From the NCBI GenBank assembly GCA_963819735.1, contig CAWFXC010000001.1, positions 434,001 through 498,000 of the forward strand: a stretch of DNA of 64,000 bases, read 5' to 3'. The notes beneath the pieces were generated by a model. That model ran no database searches. It worked only from the letters and a program-made list of their open reading frames with translations, and had not been told where the DNA came from. Shown in pieces: positions 8,729 to 17,872 of the stretch. How positions within the stretch are numbered: position 1 is the stretch's first letter; the number at the start of each line of letters is the position of its first letter. Made by a program: the position numbers and the translations under genes. This DNA is from CAWFXC01 sp963819735 (GTDB lineage Bacteria > Actinomycetota > Acidimicrobiia > IMCC26256 > DASPTH01).

Positions 8729-9466
8729 CTAGCGGAAGTCGGGGCGAGCCTCGCCCGCGTTCGCGGCGCGACCCTTCGGCTCCTCCCACTCCTCCTGGCG
8801 GCCCAGCGCGGTGAGGTCGAGGAAGTAGTACGAGCCTCCGAGCATCTCGGCGCCGCGGGCGTACATCGAATACGTGTGGAACACGTCGTCGCCGTCGCGG
8901 AGGAACATGCTGTAGCCGGGTTGTTCCGACGACCCGTCTCCGAGCCAGGCCATGCCGACCTGCTCCAGCTCGTCCATGGTCCGGTAGTTCCACATCACCG
9001 GGGCGACCGACGCGTCGATGGTCACGTGGAAGTCGTAGTTGAAGCTGCTGCCGTACGACGAGTACCACGGGAACGTCCAGCCGCGCGCGTCCTTGTAGCG
9101 TTCGATCTTCTCGATCGGCGCCCGCGACACGACGACGAACGCCGTGTCACGCGAGCGGAGGTGCGCCAACAGCCCGGCCGAGATCTCGTCGGCCGCCGCG
9201 GTGCAGCTCGGGCAGCCTTCGTCCCACTCGGGATCGAACATGAAATGCTGCACGATGAGCTGGCGCTGACCGTCGAACAGGCCCAACAGGGAGACGTGGC
9301 CGTCCGGGCCGGCGAAGCCGTAGTCCTGCTCGACCTTCACCATCGGTAACTCGCGCCGCTTCGTGTTCAGCGCATCGCGGGCACGCGTCATCGCCTTCTC
9401 CTCGGCGAGCAGCTCGCGACGGGCCGCCAGCCAGTCGTCCGGGTCGGCGATCCTCGGCAGACTCAT
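8729..9466 (-). CDS. DUF899 family thioredoxin-fold protein
   Basis: A 245-residue DUF899 protein with the family blocks ADPDDWLAARRELLAEEKAMTRARD, LPMVKVEQDYGFAGPDG, LFDGQRQLIVQHFMF and WDEGCPSCT, followed by PWYSSYGSSFNYDF. The CPSC pair resembles a thioredoxin-like CXXC although the enzymatic role is not known. An AGGAG motif six bases before the ATG at 9466 fixes the start; the open frame extends further upstream but without conserved sequence. It converges on the SRPBCC gene with a 10-base gap. Confidence 0.87.
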   Translation of the reverse strand: MSLPRIADPDDWLAARRELLAEEKAMTRARDALNTKRRELPMVKVEQDYGFAGPDGHVSLLGLFDGQRQLIVQHFMFDPEWDEGCPSCTAAADEISAGLLAHLRSRDTAFVVVSRAPIEKIERYKDARGWTFPWYSSYGSSFNYDFHVTIDASVAPVMWNYRTMDELEQVGMAWLGDGSSEQPGYSMFLRDGDDVFHTYSMYARGAEMLGGSYYFLDLTALGRQEEWEEPKGRAANAGEARPDFR

Positions 9467-9582
9467 CTCAGGCTCCTCGTTCGGCGATACGGGATTCAGA
9501 CGGCGCCGGCCGAGCAAAGTCATCGCGTGCTGCATCCGCCGAGATTTCGCTCAAGTTCGAAGGTTCTCCGGTCGGTTAAGCG

Positions 9583-9969
9583 ATGAGAGAGATTCTCTTC
9601 CTCGGGTGGGAGTCGGCTATGTGGGGCAAGAAGAGCCAACGCGATCGCCGCCGGGCGCCGCGCGATCGCGTCCAGTGGGTGGGCCACTACTCCGTCGCGG
9701 GCGATCCCGAAACGTTTCCCTGCACCGTTGAGAACATCTCGCACGGGGGGTCCGGGTTGGTGTTGCGGGGCGGCCAGACCGCGCGAGAAGGCCAGCGACT
9801 GGTGATCAACATCGAGCGCATCGGGCCGACGCCCGTCGCCATGCGCATCCGGGGCTCGGCGCGGCACGTCGAAGAACCGGGCGATGACGGGATCATGTCG
9901 ATCGGCGTGCTGCTCGACTTCGACGGCCCGCACGAAGAACGCATCGCCAAGATGCTGTTCACCCAGTAG
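9583..9969 (+). CDS. PilZ domain protein (c-di-GMP receptor)
   Basis: A 128-residue single PilZ domain. The c-di-GMP-binding RxxxR is RRAPR at about residues 23-27 and the second motif ENISHGGSG (N/DxSxxG) follows some 30 residues later, the normal spacing. No output domain is fused, so it probably works as an adaptor that transmits c-di-GMP levels to a partner. The ATG at 9583 follows TTAAGCG with little Shine-Dalgarno signal; an ATG at 9619 (MWGKKS) would also keep the whole domain. Confidence 0.85.
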   Translation: MREILFLGWESAMWGKKSQRDRRRAPRDRVQWVGHYSVAGDPETFPCTVENISHGGSGLVLRGGQTAREGQRLVINIERIGPTPVAMRIRGSARHVEEPGDDGIMSIGVLLDFDGPHEERIAKMLFTQ

Positions 9970-9974
9970 CCGAT

Positions 9975-11108
9975 CTATCCGACCGTCGCCGGGTTGATCG
10001 GGGTCTCCATCGAGTGCACCGCGGGCAGCACCTTCTCCGCGAACAACCGCAAACTCTTCTCTGCCTTGTCGCGCGGCATCCCTCCGTAGAAGAAGTGCAA
10101 CACCAGCTTCTCGAGGCTGATCGACCACTGAACGTTCTTGATGCACTCGATGATCTGGTCGGGCGTCCCGATGGGCTGGGTCGAGCGATTGCGGTCGACG
10201 ATCCCGTCGCCGACCGGGACGTCGGCGGACTGCATCTTGAGGTAGTGCTCCATTCCCTGCACGCCTTCGAACCCCGGGTTGTTCCATTCGAAGTAGTGGT
10301 GCTGCACCGCCCGCATCTGGTTCTGGTAGTACTCCCAGCCTTCTTCGGCCTCGGTGGCCGTCTCCGCGCAGTACATCCACAGCAGCGTCGTCGGCTGATC
10401 GGGCGGGAGACCGAGTTCGCCGCGGATGTGATTGAACCGCGAGATCTTCGTGATCATCTGCTGGAGGTTGTCGTCGGCCACGAACATCTGACCGAGCCCG
10501 TGTTCGGCGGCGAGGCGGGCCGAGGTCTCGCTCGATCCCGCGACCTTGATGTCGACGGTCAACTCGCCCTTGTGTCGGGCCTGCGGGCGGATGGTGGTCG
10601 GCGGGACCTTGAAGACCTCACCGTCGTACGAGAACCGCTCCGACCCGTCGGCCGCGCGCAGGACGTCGACGATCTCGTAGAAGTACTGGTGCGACCGCTC
10701 CTGCGGCACGCCCAAGGACGCGTACTCGTGCGGTGCGATTCCCCGGCCGAGGCCGAGATGCAGCCGGCGTCCCTTCAGCAGGATGTCGAGCATGGAGACC
10801 TCGCTCGCCAGGCGAACCGGGTTCCACCACGGCACCACGATCACCGCGGTGCCGACGTCGACGCGCGTCGTGCGCCCGGCCCAGTACGCCAGGTACTGCA
10901 GCGGGTTCGGCTGCATCGAGTACGCGGATCCGTAGTGCTCGGTCGCCCAGATCGAATCGAACCCGAGCGGCTCCACCAGCTCGCCGAGGGCCAGCGTGGC
11001 ATCGAACTGCACTGCATCGGGCACCGTCGGCGGCCGGTCGTAGTCCTCCGCCAGCAGACGCTCCCAGTCCCCCTGGTTGTAGCCCGTCACCATCACACCG
11101 CAGTGCAC
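9975..11108 (-). CDS. LLM class flavin-dependent oxidoreductase
   Basis: A 377-residue luciferase-like TIM-barrel enzyme. Characteristic blocks are GFDSIWATEHYGSAYSM, RVDVGTAVIVVPWWNPVRLA, GRRLHLGLGRGIAPHEY and a late QIIECIKNVQWSISLEKLVLHF. Members of this class use FMN or, in actinobacteria, coenzyme F420. The start matches the first barrel strand (MHCGVMVTGYNQGDW). It is divergently transcribed from the MFS-TetR gene with only 74 bases between starts, which may reflect common regulation (inference). Substrate unknown. Confidence 0.85.
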   Translation of the reverse strand: MHCGVMVTGYNQGDWERLLAEDYDRPPTVPDAVQFDATLALGELVEPLGFDSIWATEHYGSAYSMQPNPLQYLAYWAGRTTRVDVGTAVIVVPWWNPVRLASEVSMLDILLKGRRLHLGLGRGIAPHEYASLGVPQERSHQYFYEIVDVLRAADGSERFSYDGEVFKVPPTTIRPQARHKGELTVDIKVAGSSETSARLAAEHGLGQMFVADDNLQQMITKISRFNHIRGELGLPPDQPTTLLWMYCAETATEAEEGWEYYQNQMRAVQHHYFEWNNPGFEGVQGMEHYLKMQSADVPVGDGIVDRNRSTQPIGTPDQIIECIKNVQWSISLEKLVLHFFYGGMPRDKAEKSLRLFAEKVLPAVHSMETPINPATVG

Positions 11109-11182
11109 GACGCATACCCCCGTCTCGGCGTTCGACGCGACTGCAGCATGGCAGACTGTCGACGGCCCTCGCCGGAGGTGTG

Positions 11183-13398
11183 ATGACCGACGCGCTCATT
11201 CGAACCGAAGAGCCGCGCGGCGGAATCCCGCTCGACGTCTACAACCGACGATGGCCGATCCTGGCTGTTCTCTGCCTGGCGCTGCTGATCGTCGGCATCG
11301 ACGGCACCATCGTCAACGTCGCGCTGCCGAGCTTCGTGCGCGAGCTCAACGCCACGCCGAGCCAGCTCCAGTGGATCAGCGACGCGTACACGCTCGTGTT
11401 CGCGAGCCTCCTCCTCACCGCCGGAAGTCTCGGTGACAAGTTCGGCGGCGCGGCGCGCTGCTGCTCGGGCTCGTGGTGTTCGGTCTCGGCTCCCTCGGGG
11501 GCGCACTGGTGGGGTCGGCCGATGCCTTGATCGTGACCCGCGCCATCCAGGGGTTCGGCAGCGCGTTCATCATGCCCGCGACGTTGTCGATCCTCACGAA
11601 CGTCTTCCCCGACGACGAGCGCGGTCGCGCGATCGGGATCTGGTCCGGCGTCTCCGGCCTCGGCGTGGCCATCGGGCCACTGGTGGGTGGCTACCTGCTG
11701 AGCAACTTCTGGTGGGGCTCGGTCTTCCTGGTCAACCTGCCGGTGATCGTGGTCGCGATCATCGCCGTGGTCTCGATCGTCCCGAACTCGAAGGATCCGA
11801 ACGCCAAACCGATCGACCTGCTCGGCACCGTGCTGTCGATCGGTGCCCTCACCGGCATCCTCTTCGGGATCATCGAAGGCCCGAGCCAGGGCTGGACGGC
11901 GACCCCGGTGCTCATCGGCTTCATCGGTGGGACGGCGATGCTCGTGAGCTTCATCCTGTGGGAGCTGCACACTCCCGACCCGATGCTCGACGTCAGCTTC
12001 TTCAAGAACCCGCGCTTCTCCGCCGCATCGATCGCGGTGACGCTGGTGTTCTTCGCCATGTTCGGATCGATCTTCTTCCTCAGCCAGTACATCCAGTTCG
12101 TGCTCGGGTTCAGCCCGCTCAAAGCGGGAGTCGCACTGATTCCGGTGGCGGTCGCGCTGATGATCAGCGCGCCCCTGAGCTCGACGCTCGTGGTCCGGTT
12201 CGGCACCAAGGCGATCGTGACCGCGGGTCTCCTCGTCGTCGCGGGTTCGCTGGCGCTGCTCTCGTTCGCCACCACGTCGTCCGGGTATCCGTTGGTGGGC
12301 ACGGTGCTGGTGCTGCTCGGGATCGGCATGGGGCTCGCCATGGCGCCCGCGACCGACTCGATCATGGGATCGCTGCCGCGCGAGAAGGCGGGCGTGGGTT
12401 CGGCCGTCAACGACACGACCCGCGAAGTCGGCGGGGCACTCGGAGTCGCGATCCTCGGCAGCATCCTCGCCGCGAGCTACACCGCGGCGGTGGGTGCGAC
12501 CACGGTGGTCAAGACCCTGAGCGCAGCGGGTGCCGACGGCGCGAAAGCCGCCGATGCGGTGACCAGCTCCATCGGCGGTGCGTCACAGGTCGCCCGCCAG
12601 CTCGGTCAACTCGAGCAACTGGGCAAGGTCCCCGCCGGCACCACCCAGGCCATCGTCGACGCGTCCAACGCTGCGTTCGTGCACGCGATGGACCACACCG
12701 TGATCGTCGGCGCGGTGATCGCCGCGCTCGGCGCGCTCGTCGCGTTGCTGTTCCTCCCCGCTCGTCCGATCACCACCCGGTCCGACGTCGAGGAGCTGGG
12801 CGACCTCGGCGAACTCGCGGTCCGCGGTGCGCAGGACATCCCCACCAGCACCGTCCGCAACCGCGGTCTGCTCGACGCGACGTTGCAGCTGCTCACCGAA
12901 GCCGGCTTCAGCAGCCTCAACTTCCATGGCGTCGCGAGCAAGGCCGGCATCAGCACCGGCACCCTCGAGCGCGACTGGAACTCGAAGCTGGATCTCGTCA
13001 TCGCCGCCCTCAACGCCGCGATCGCCGAACATCCCGTCCCCGACACGGGATCGTTCCCGGAGGATTGCCGGCTGCTGCTCCGGGAGACCGCGGCGTCGCT
13101 CTCGACGCCCGGCTCGCGCGCGGTGATCGCCGGTCTCCTCGGCGACTCGGCACGCGACGACGCGATGGCCGCCTCGTTCCGCGAACGGCTGATCGGGCCT
13201 CGCCACCGCGCGGTGATGACCATGGTCGACCGCGCGGTGGCGCGCGACGAGTTGGATCCCGGGGTCGACGCCGCCGTCCTGGTCGACACCCTCGTCGGCC
13301 CGCTCTACCACCGGTTGCTCATCACCGGGGAGCCCGTCGACGTCGACGTCGCCGACGAAGTGGTCGACCTGGTGTTGCAGGGCGCAGCTCGCCGCTGA
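11183..13398 (+). CDS. DHA2-type MFS efflux transporter with fused C-terminal TetR-like domain (frameshifted)
   Basis: Residues 1 to about 545 form a 14-helix EmrB/QacA-type drug:H+ antiporter: the first helix NRRWPILAVLCLALLIVGID with motif D (IDGTIVNVALP), motif A-like GSLGDKFG, and motif C GLGVAIGPLVGGYLL. The frame breaks near 11446, where restoring one C gives the expected DKFGRRGALLLG. The second frame then runs without stop through the transporter and about 200 further residues that look like a TetR regulator: NRGLLDATLQLLTEAGFSSL, an HTH (HGVASKAGISTGTLERDW) and a TetR_C-type ligand domain (RDDAMAASFRERLIGPRH). A GGAGG precedes the ATG. A membrane-tethered repressor that senses the pumped drug is a reasonable inference. 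Confidence 0.85.
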
Positions 13399-13585
13399 CG
13401 CTTCGGTCGTCGACGACTTGACGGTCACCCGGCGGTCGACGGGCCGACGTTTGCGCAACGCGCGCATCGGGCAACGCGGTGCTATCGCGACCAGTCGCAG
13501 ATCATTCGCGGTCGTTCGTCGGCGGAGGGAAGCCACGGGCATCTCTTGGACCCCTGGACTCCGGGATCCAATGAAAGGTGGCCTG

Positions 13586-13849
13586 ATGTGGACTCCGCAA
13601 GAACGCCAGGCAATTCGTGATGCAACCGATTTCCTCCGCAATCGCCTCCGGGGCAATGGTGGTGAGCTCGATCGGGCGCTGAACGACGTCGACCCGAGCT
13701 CGATCATCCTGGGCTTGATCGTCGTCGCCGACTATGCCGTCGGCTTCGCGGCCGAAGCCACGAGCACACCGCACGAAGAGATGATCGATCGAATCGCCCG
13801 CGGTGCGGCCGCGCTCGGGGAAGCCGAGGACGGCAACGGGAGCGGCTGA
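13586..13849 (+). CDS. Small conserved-looking hypothetical protein
   Basis: An 87-residue soluble protein beginning MWTPQERQAIRDATDFLRNRL and rich in helical sequence, with a short hydrophobic core SIILGLIVVADYAVGFA. A partial Shine-Dalgarno (AAAGGTGG) lies just before the ATG at 13586; an upstream ATG at 13571 is possible. Codon use with strong third-position GC resembles the neighbours. No family is recognised. Confidence 0.6.
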   Translation: MWTPQERQAIRDATDFLRNRLRGNGGELDRALNDVDPSSIILGLIVVADYAVGFAAEATSTPHEEMIDRIARGAAALGEAEDGNGSG

Positions 13850-13926
13850 GGCCGACGTCGATTGTCGTCACCGGACTCGCACGCGGGGTTCACGTTCGGC
13901 TCACATGCGCCGGGGAGGATCAGCGG

Positions 13927-15018
13927 ATGCCGTGGCCACGATCCACCCTCTTCGTACTGACCTTGGTCGGTCTCGCCGTCGTCGCCGTCGCCTGCTCCGG
14001 CGGTGGTGAAGACTCGGGCGCGGCATCGGAAGGCTCAGCGGCTGCGCTACGCCCGTCGCCGTCGACGACCACCTCGCCGACGGTGACGTCGACCACCGTC
14101 TCGCCCTCGCCCAGGAACTTCACCGTGCTGCCCGCGGTCATGCCGCGGTCGACGACGATCGACGCAACCCTCACCACCCCCGACGGTCGCGTCCGGACGT
14201 ATCACCTGTACGTACCGTCGACGGTCCCGCGCGGATCATCCGCGCGTCCGGCCGCACCACTCCTGGTCGCGTTGCACGGTGGTGTCGGGTCCGGTACCCA
14301 GTTCGAGCGGAACTCCGGGTTCGACGGGCTCGCGGAAGCGAACCGCTTCATCGTGGTCTACCCGGACGGCACCGGCGCCGGGCCGCGCGGAACCGCACTC
14401 CGCACCTGGAACGGCGGCGCGTGCTGCGGCTCCGCGGTCCGCAACAACGTCGACGATGTCGCCTTCATCCGGTTGCTGATCCAACAGCTGGAGTCGCAAT
14501 ATCCGATCGACCGGAGCCGAGTGTTCGCGGCCGGCCACTCGAACGGCGGGATCCTCGCCTACCGGCTCGCGTGTGAGCTCTCCGATGAGATCGTCGCCAT
14601 CGGCGTGCAGTCGACGTCGCTCGAGCTCAACCCGTGCCGACCGTCGCAGCCGGTGTCGCTCCTGCACATCCACGGCACGGCCGACCACAACATTCCGATC
14701 GGCGGTGGTCGCGGCACCAGCGGGATCAGCGGCGTGTCGTTTCAGCCGCCGATCAAGGGCGTGCAGGCCATCGCGACCGCCGACGGTTGCGCCGCGACTC
14801 CCGTGGAAGCGACCGACCCGACGAACGCCGACATCACGACGCAGACGTGGCAGCCCTGCGGTGCCGACACAACGGTCCAGTTCATGAAGGTCGCGGGCGC
14901 GTCGCACGCATGGATGGGACACCCGGGTGGTGCGGTGGCCCTGGGAGGCGCCCCCTACGCCGAGCTCGATTCGAGCCTGACCATCTGGACCTTCCTCGCC
15001 GCGCATCCCCGTCGCTGA
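13927..15018 (+). CDS. Secreted lipoprotein esterase, PHB depolymerase/feruloyl esterase-like (LpqC family)
   Basis: A 363-residue alpha/beta hydrolase with a lipoprotein signal: hydrophobic segment FVLTLVGLAVVAVACSGG, with Cys23 as the probable lipidated residue, followed by a Ser/Thr/Pro-rich linker to about residue 75. The catalytic domain shows the oxyanion block VALHGGVGSGTQFERNSGFD, the nucleophile in AAGHSNGG, the acidic residue in HIHGTADHNIP and the catalytic His in GASHAWMG. CE1-type esterases of this pattern cleave polyhydroxybutyrate or acyl/feruloyl esters outside the cell. GGGAGGA before the ATG is a good ribosome-binding site. Confidence 0.85.
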   Translation: MPWPRSTLFVLTLVGLAVVAVACSGGGEDSGAASEGSAAALRPSPSTTTSPTVTSTTVSPSPRNFTVLPAVMPRSTTIDATLTTPDGRVRTYHLYVPSTVPRGSSARPAAPLLVALHGGVGSGTQFERNSGFDGLAEANRFIVVYPDGTGAGPRGTALRTWNGGACCGSAVRNNVDDVAFIRLLIQQLESQYPIDRSRVFAAGHSNGGILAYRLACELSDEIVAIGVQSTSLELNPCRPSQPVSLLHIHGTADHNIPIGGGRGTSGISGVSFQPPIKGVQAIATADGCAATPVEATDPTNADITTQTWQPCGADTTVQFMKVAGASHAWMGHPGGAVALGGAPYAELDSSLTIWTFLAAHPRR

Positions 15019-15047
15019 TCCAGTCGATCCCTCCGACGCCGAGCCGC

Positions 15048-16238
15048 TCAGTCAGGAAGCATGGGCACCGTGGGCCCCTGATCACACCCGAGGAGCAACG
15101 CCCGAGTGACTGCAGTCGAGCCGAAGCGCTCGCGCACCGCATCGAGCGCGTCGTCGAGTGCGCTTCCACTCTCCCGATCGAACGGCAACGCGAGTTGCAG
15201 CGCGTCGTCGTCGTCGAGGTTGCCGACCGCGACCCCGATGAGCGTGAGGCCCTCGTGCTCGATCATGGGCCTGGCCGCGGTCAGCAGCGCCCGCACGACA
15301 ACGAGAATCGTGCGCGTCTGTGCCGTCGCCCGCGGCAGGGTGTGGGAGCGGGTGGCGCGGGAGAAGTCGTCGAACCGGAACCGGAGCACGACCGTGCGAC
15401 CGACGCGCGCGGCATCACGCATGCGGCGGGTCACGCGGTCGACCAGCGCAACGACGATCGCATCGAGCTCGTCGAACGATCGCTGCGTACGGCCGAGCGC
15501 GCGCTGCGACCCGATCGAACGGCGGCGGCGACCGCCCTGCACCGGCCGCGGATCGCGATTGTGGCTGAGCGCGTGGAGATGGCGACCGGCCGCGGGCCCG
15601 AGCATCGAGACGAGCGCCGTCTCGGGAAGCTGCGCGACCTCGCCGACGGTCGTGAGACCGCGGTCGTGGAGCAGGCGGGTGGTCACCGGGCCGACGCCCC
15701 ACAGCCGGCCGACCGGCAGGGGATGCAGGAAATCGACCTCGCCGTCGGGGGGCACCACGAGGAGACCGTCGGGCTTCCCCACCGCGCTGGCCACCTTGGC
15801 CAGGAACTTGGTCCGGGCCACCCCGACGGTGATGGGGAGACCCAACTGTTCCCGCACGTCGTGCCGCAACCTCGCCGCGATCTCGGTGGGCGTGCCGGCG
15901 ACCCGTCGGAGCCCGCCGACGTCGAGGAACGCTTCGTCGATCGAGAGTCCTTCCACGAACGGCGTGGTCCGGTCGAACACGTCGAACACGGCCTTGCTCG
16001 CCTCGGAGTAGGCCGACGGCCGGGGCTCCACCACGATCGCCGGCGGGCACATCCGACGGGCCCGGCCGGTGGGCATCGCCGTACGTACGCCGTACGCCCG
16101 AGCTTCGTAGCTGGCGGCCAGCACGACGCCGGCCCCGACGATCAGCGGACGGCCACGCAGGTGCGGATGGTCGCGCTGCTCGACCGACGCGAAGAACGCG
16201 TCGAGATCGGCGTGCAGGATCGTGGCCTCATTGGACAC
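15048..16238 (-). CDS. dinB: DNA polymerase IV (Y-family)
   Basis: A 396-residue translesion polymerase. Catalytic carboxylates occur in ILHADLDAFFASVEQ at the N-terminus and GLSIDEAFLDV; helix-hairpin-helix and thumb blocks (LPVGRLWGVGPVT, TVGEVAQLP) and the little-finger domain follow, the normal full length. The GTG at 16238 is chosen because Y-family homology starts four codons later and because a LexA-box palindrome overlaps the codon, so the upstream open frame would be operator sequence. This suggests a leaderless or nearly leaderless SOS-induced transcript. It converges on the esterase gene 30 bases away. Confidence 0.92.
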   Translation of the reverse strand: MSNEATILHADLDAFFASVEQRDHPHLRGRPLIVGAGVVLAASYEARAYGVRTAMPTGRARRMCPPAIVVEPRPSAYSEASKAVFDVFDRTTPFVEGLSIDEAFLDVGGLRRVAGTPTEIAARLRHDVREQLGLPITVGVARTKFLAKVASAVGKPDGLLVVPPDGEVDFLHPLPVGRLWGVGPVTTRLLHDRGLTTVGEVAQLPETALVSMLGPAAGRHLHALSHNRDPRPVQGGRRRRSIGSQRALGRTQRSFDELDAIVVALVDRVTRRMRDAARVGRTVVLRFRFDDFSRATRSHTLPRATAQTRTILVVVRALLTAARPMIEHEGLTLIGVAVGNLDDDDALQLALPFDRESGSALDDALDAVRERFGSTAVTRALLLGCDQGPTVPMLPD

Positions 16239-16252
16239 GAACGTATGTTCGT
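16237..16252. promoter_or_regulatory. LexA (SOS) box in front of dinB
   Basis: The near-perfect palindrome ACGAACGTATGTTCGT matches the actinobacterial/Bacillus-type LexA operator (CGAAC-N4-GTTCG). It overlaps the GTG start codon of dinB on the minus strand, so bound LexA would block transcription initiation of a leaderless message. The SpoIIAA-like gene on the other strand starts about 100 bases away and could also be affected. Confidence 0.85.
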
Positions 16253-16354
16253 CTCTGGCCCGCGCCCCGTCAAGCCGTTCGGCCACCATCCGGCGTGCAC
16301 CGCTTGCGTATCATGCGGGGACCGCCCTCTCTTCGGATCCGAGGTCGCGTTCTC

Positions 16355-16711
16355 ATGATGACGGAACTGACCGAACTACCGGCGGGCGTGATCGGCTTCG
16401 AGAGCACGGGAAAGCTGCACGCCGAGGACTACCGCGATGTCCTGCTCCCGGCCGTGGAACGCGCCGCGGCCGACGGCGCAGTACGCGTCGTGATCGTCGT
16501 CGACGACTTCGACGGATTGTCGGCCGGAGCCCTGTGGCAGGACCTGAAGATGGGGGTCGAGCACCTGCGGGCATGGAAGCGCATCGCCCTCGTCACCGAC
16601 ATCGAGTGGATGACCAACCTGACCGCGATGTTCGGATGGATGACTCCCGGTGAGGTCAAGCACTTCCCGCTCGCGCAACGCGCGGACGCGATCGCATGGG
16701 TGGCCGGGTAG
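16355..16711 (+). CDS. STAS/SpoIIAA-like protein
   Basis: A 118-residue single-domain protein of the SpoIIAA-like fold: TELPAGVIGFESTGKLHAEDYRDVLLPAVE, the strand VRVVIVVDDFDGLSAGALWQDLKMG, and the C-terminal VKHFPLAQRADAIAWVAG typical of these proteins. It has no phosphorylatable Ser of classical anti-anti-sigma factors at the expected place, so the role is uncertain. Two adjacent ATGs (16355, 16358) are possible starts. It is divergent from dinB. Confidence 0.8.
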   Translation: MMTELTELPAGVIGFESTGKLHAEDYRDVLLPAVERAAADGAVRVVIVVDDFDGLSAGALWQDLKMGVEHLRAWKRIALVTDIEWMTNLTAMFGWMTPGEVKHFPLAQRADAIAWVAG

Positions 16712-16720
16712 ACCGGTCGG

Positions 16721-17563
16721 TCAGCCGGCCGCGGCCGCCGCGCCACGCGCCTGCACCACGAGTGCGACCATCGCCTGGCGGACCTGCTCCCCTGTGATGC
16801 ACTCGTCGGGGAAGCCGAGCCGCACCGCGGCCCGCCCGGCCGGGCTCACCGCGATCATCTCGAAGCCGTAGCGATCGACGGCGGACAGGCTGGCGGCGGT
16901 GGTGTCGGGTCGGTCGAGGAGATACCGGCAGAACAGGACGTGCGCTTCGGCGTGATCGGCGTTCATGTGCTCGATGATCCCGGCCGCGGTCGCGCCCGCC
17001 AGTGGATCGGGTTCGGCATCGGCGTACATCGCGGCGTCGACCCAGCTCATGCGCCCGTAGCCACCCACGTAGCGAATGCTCTCGACGTCGAGGCGATAGA
17101 ACGTGAAGTCGCCGAAGTCGATGTAGTACGCCGACGTCGGGTTGGCCGCGAGATACCGGTCGCGCGCGACGGCCCGGTCGTCGTCGGCGATCGGCGAGAG
17201 CAGACCCATCAGCGTGACCCTCCCGCTCGCGAGCGGGTCGGCGCCGTCGGGCACCGGCTCGGTCACGAGCAGGCTGGCCCGCGGATCGCGGATGGCGTTC
17301 TGCGTGTGCTCGGCCATGAGACTGACGAAGAAGAGCGGGTTGCCGCGATCGTCGAGCCCGTAGCTCGCGACCGAACCGTAGGGATAGCCCGCGGGATCGG
17401 CCGCCAACGTCGACAGCGCGCCCCGGCTCGCCGCACTGACCAGGGTGCGACACCGCTCGGCGTGCGACGGTTCGGGTGGCGGTGGCGCGCCCGGACGCGT
17501 GCTCGCCGCCGCGCCGCCCTCGTCGCCGACTGGAACCTGGTGCCCGGTGGGGCGTTCGACCAT
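16721..17563 (-). CDS. HugZ-like heme/pyridoxamine-phosphate-oxidase-fold protein (DUF2470)
   Basis: A 280-residue two-domain protein. Residues about 37-165 are a split-barrel flavin/heme-binding fold (TLAADPAGYPYGSVASYGLDD, NPLFFVSLMAEHTQN, RDPRASLLVTEP); residues about 205-270 are a DUF2470 domain (IEHMNADHAEAH, CRYLL, DRYGFEMIAVSP). This architecture is that of HugZ-type heme oxygenases and related proteins. No signal peptide. It converges on the SpoIIAA-like gene with a 9-base gap and is followed upstream by a short 55-residue ORF on the same strand. Confidence 0.83.
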   Translation of the reverse strand: MVERPTGHQVPVGDEGGAAASTRPGAPPPPEPSHAERCRTLVSAASRGALSTLAADPAGYPYGSVASYGLDDRGNPLFFVSLMAEHTQNAIRDPRASLLVTEPVPDGADPLASGRVTLMGLLSPIADDDRAVARDRYLAANPTSAYYIDFGDFTFYRLDVESIRYVGGYGRMSWVDAAMYADAEPDPLAGATAAGIIEHMNADHAEAHVLFCRYLLDRPDTTAASLSAVDRYGFEMIAVSPAGRAAVRLGFPDECITGEQVRQAMVALVVQARGAAAAAG

Positions 17564-17572
17564 CTGACCAAG

Positions 17573-17740
17573 CTAACGCTGCGGTCGAGCACTCGAGAAT
17601 TCGTACCGGGCCCGGAAGGAGGCGAGCGTGGTCTCGACGATCTCGTCCCAGCCGGTGTTGTCGGCGCCGAACGCGTCGGTGAACGCGGTGTCGTCGACGA
17701 TGAACGGCGCGTCGAACTGGTAATAGGTCGCGAGCGGCAT
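17573..17740 (-). CDS. Small acidic/aromatic hypothetical protein
   Basis: An uninterrupted 55-codon frame starting MPLATYYQFDAPFIVDD and continuing with TAFTDAFGADNTGWDE and ETTLASFRARYEFS. Composition (no Arg/Ala/Pro runs typical of shadow frames, aromatic and acidic residues evenly placed, third positions almost all G or C) argues that this is real coding sequence between two larger genes. It ends 10 bases before the HugZ-like start, so the two may be co-transcribed. No family recognised. Confidence 0.62.
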   Translation of the reverse strand: MPLATYYQFDAPFIVDDTAFTDAFGADNTGWDEIVETTLASFRARYEFSSARPQR

Positions 17741-17872
17741 CCGTGGGCGTCACCCGCCATTTGCATTTGGTCGCGGTTCGCGTTGCCGGTCGGCTCTCGA
17801 TCTCCGTCCGGTGATCGTTACGATCTCGCCGCGAACCCAGCCCGCTCCCCGCTTCCAGGAGTCGCCGCGACC

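Noticed and set aside
9551..9587. FliA-type (sigma-28) promoter in front of the PilZ gene
   Set aside because: TCAAGTTC and GCGATGAG resemble the elements but are 21 bases apart, about 10 too many, and the second overlaps the start codon.
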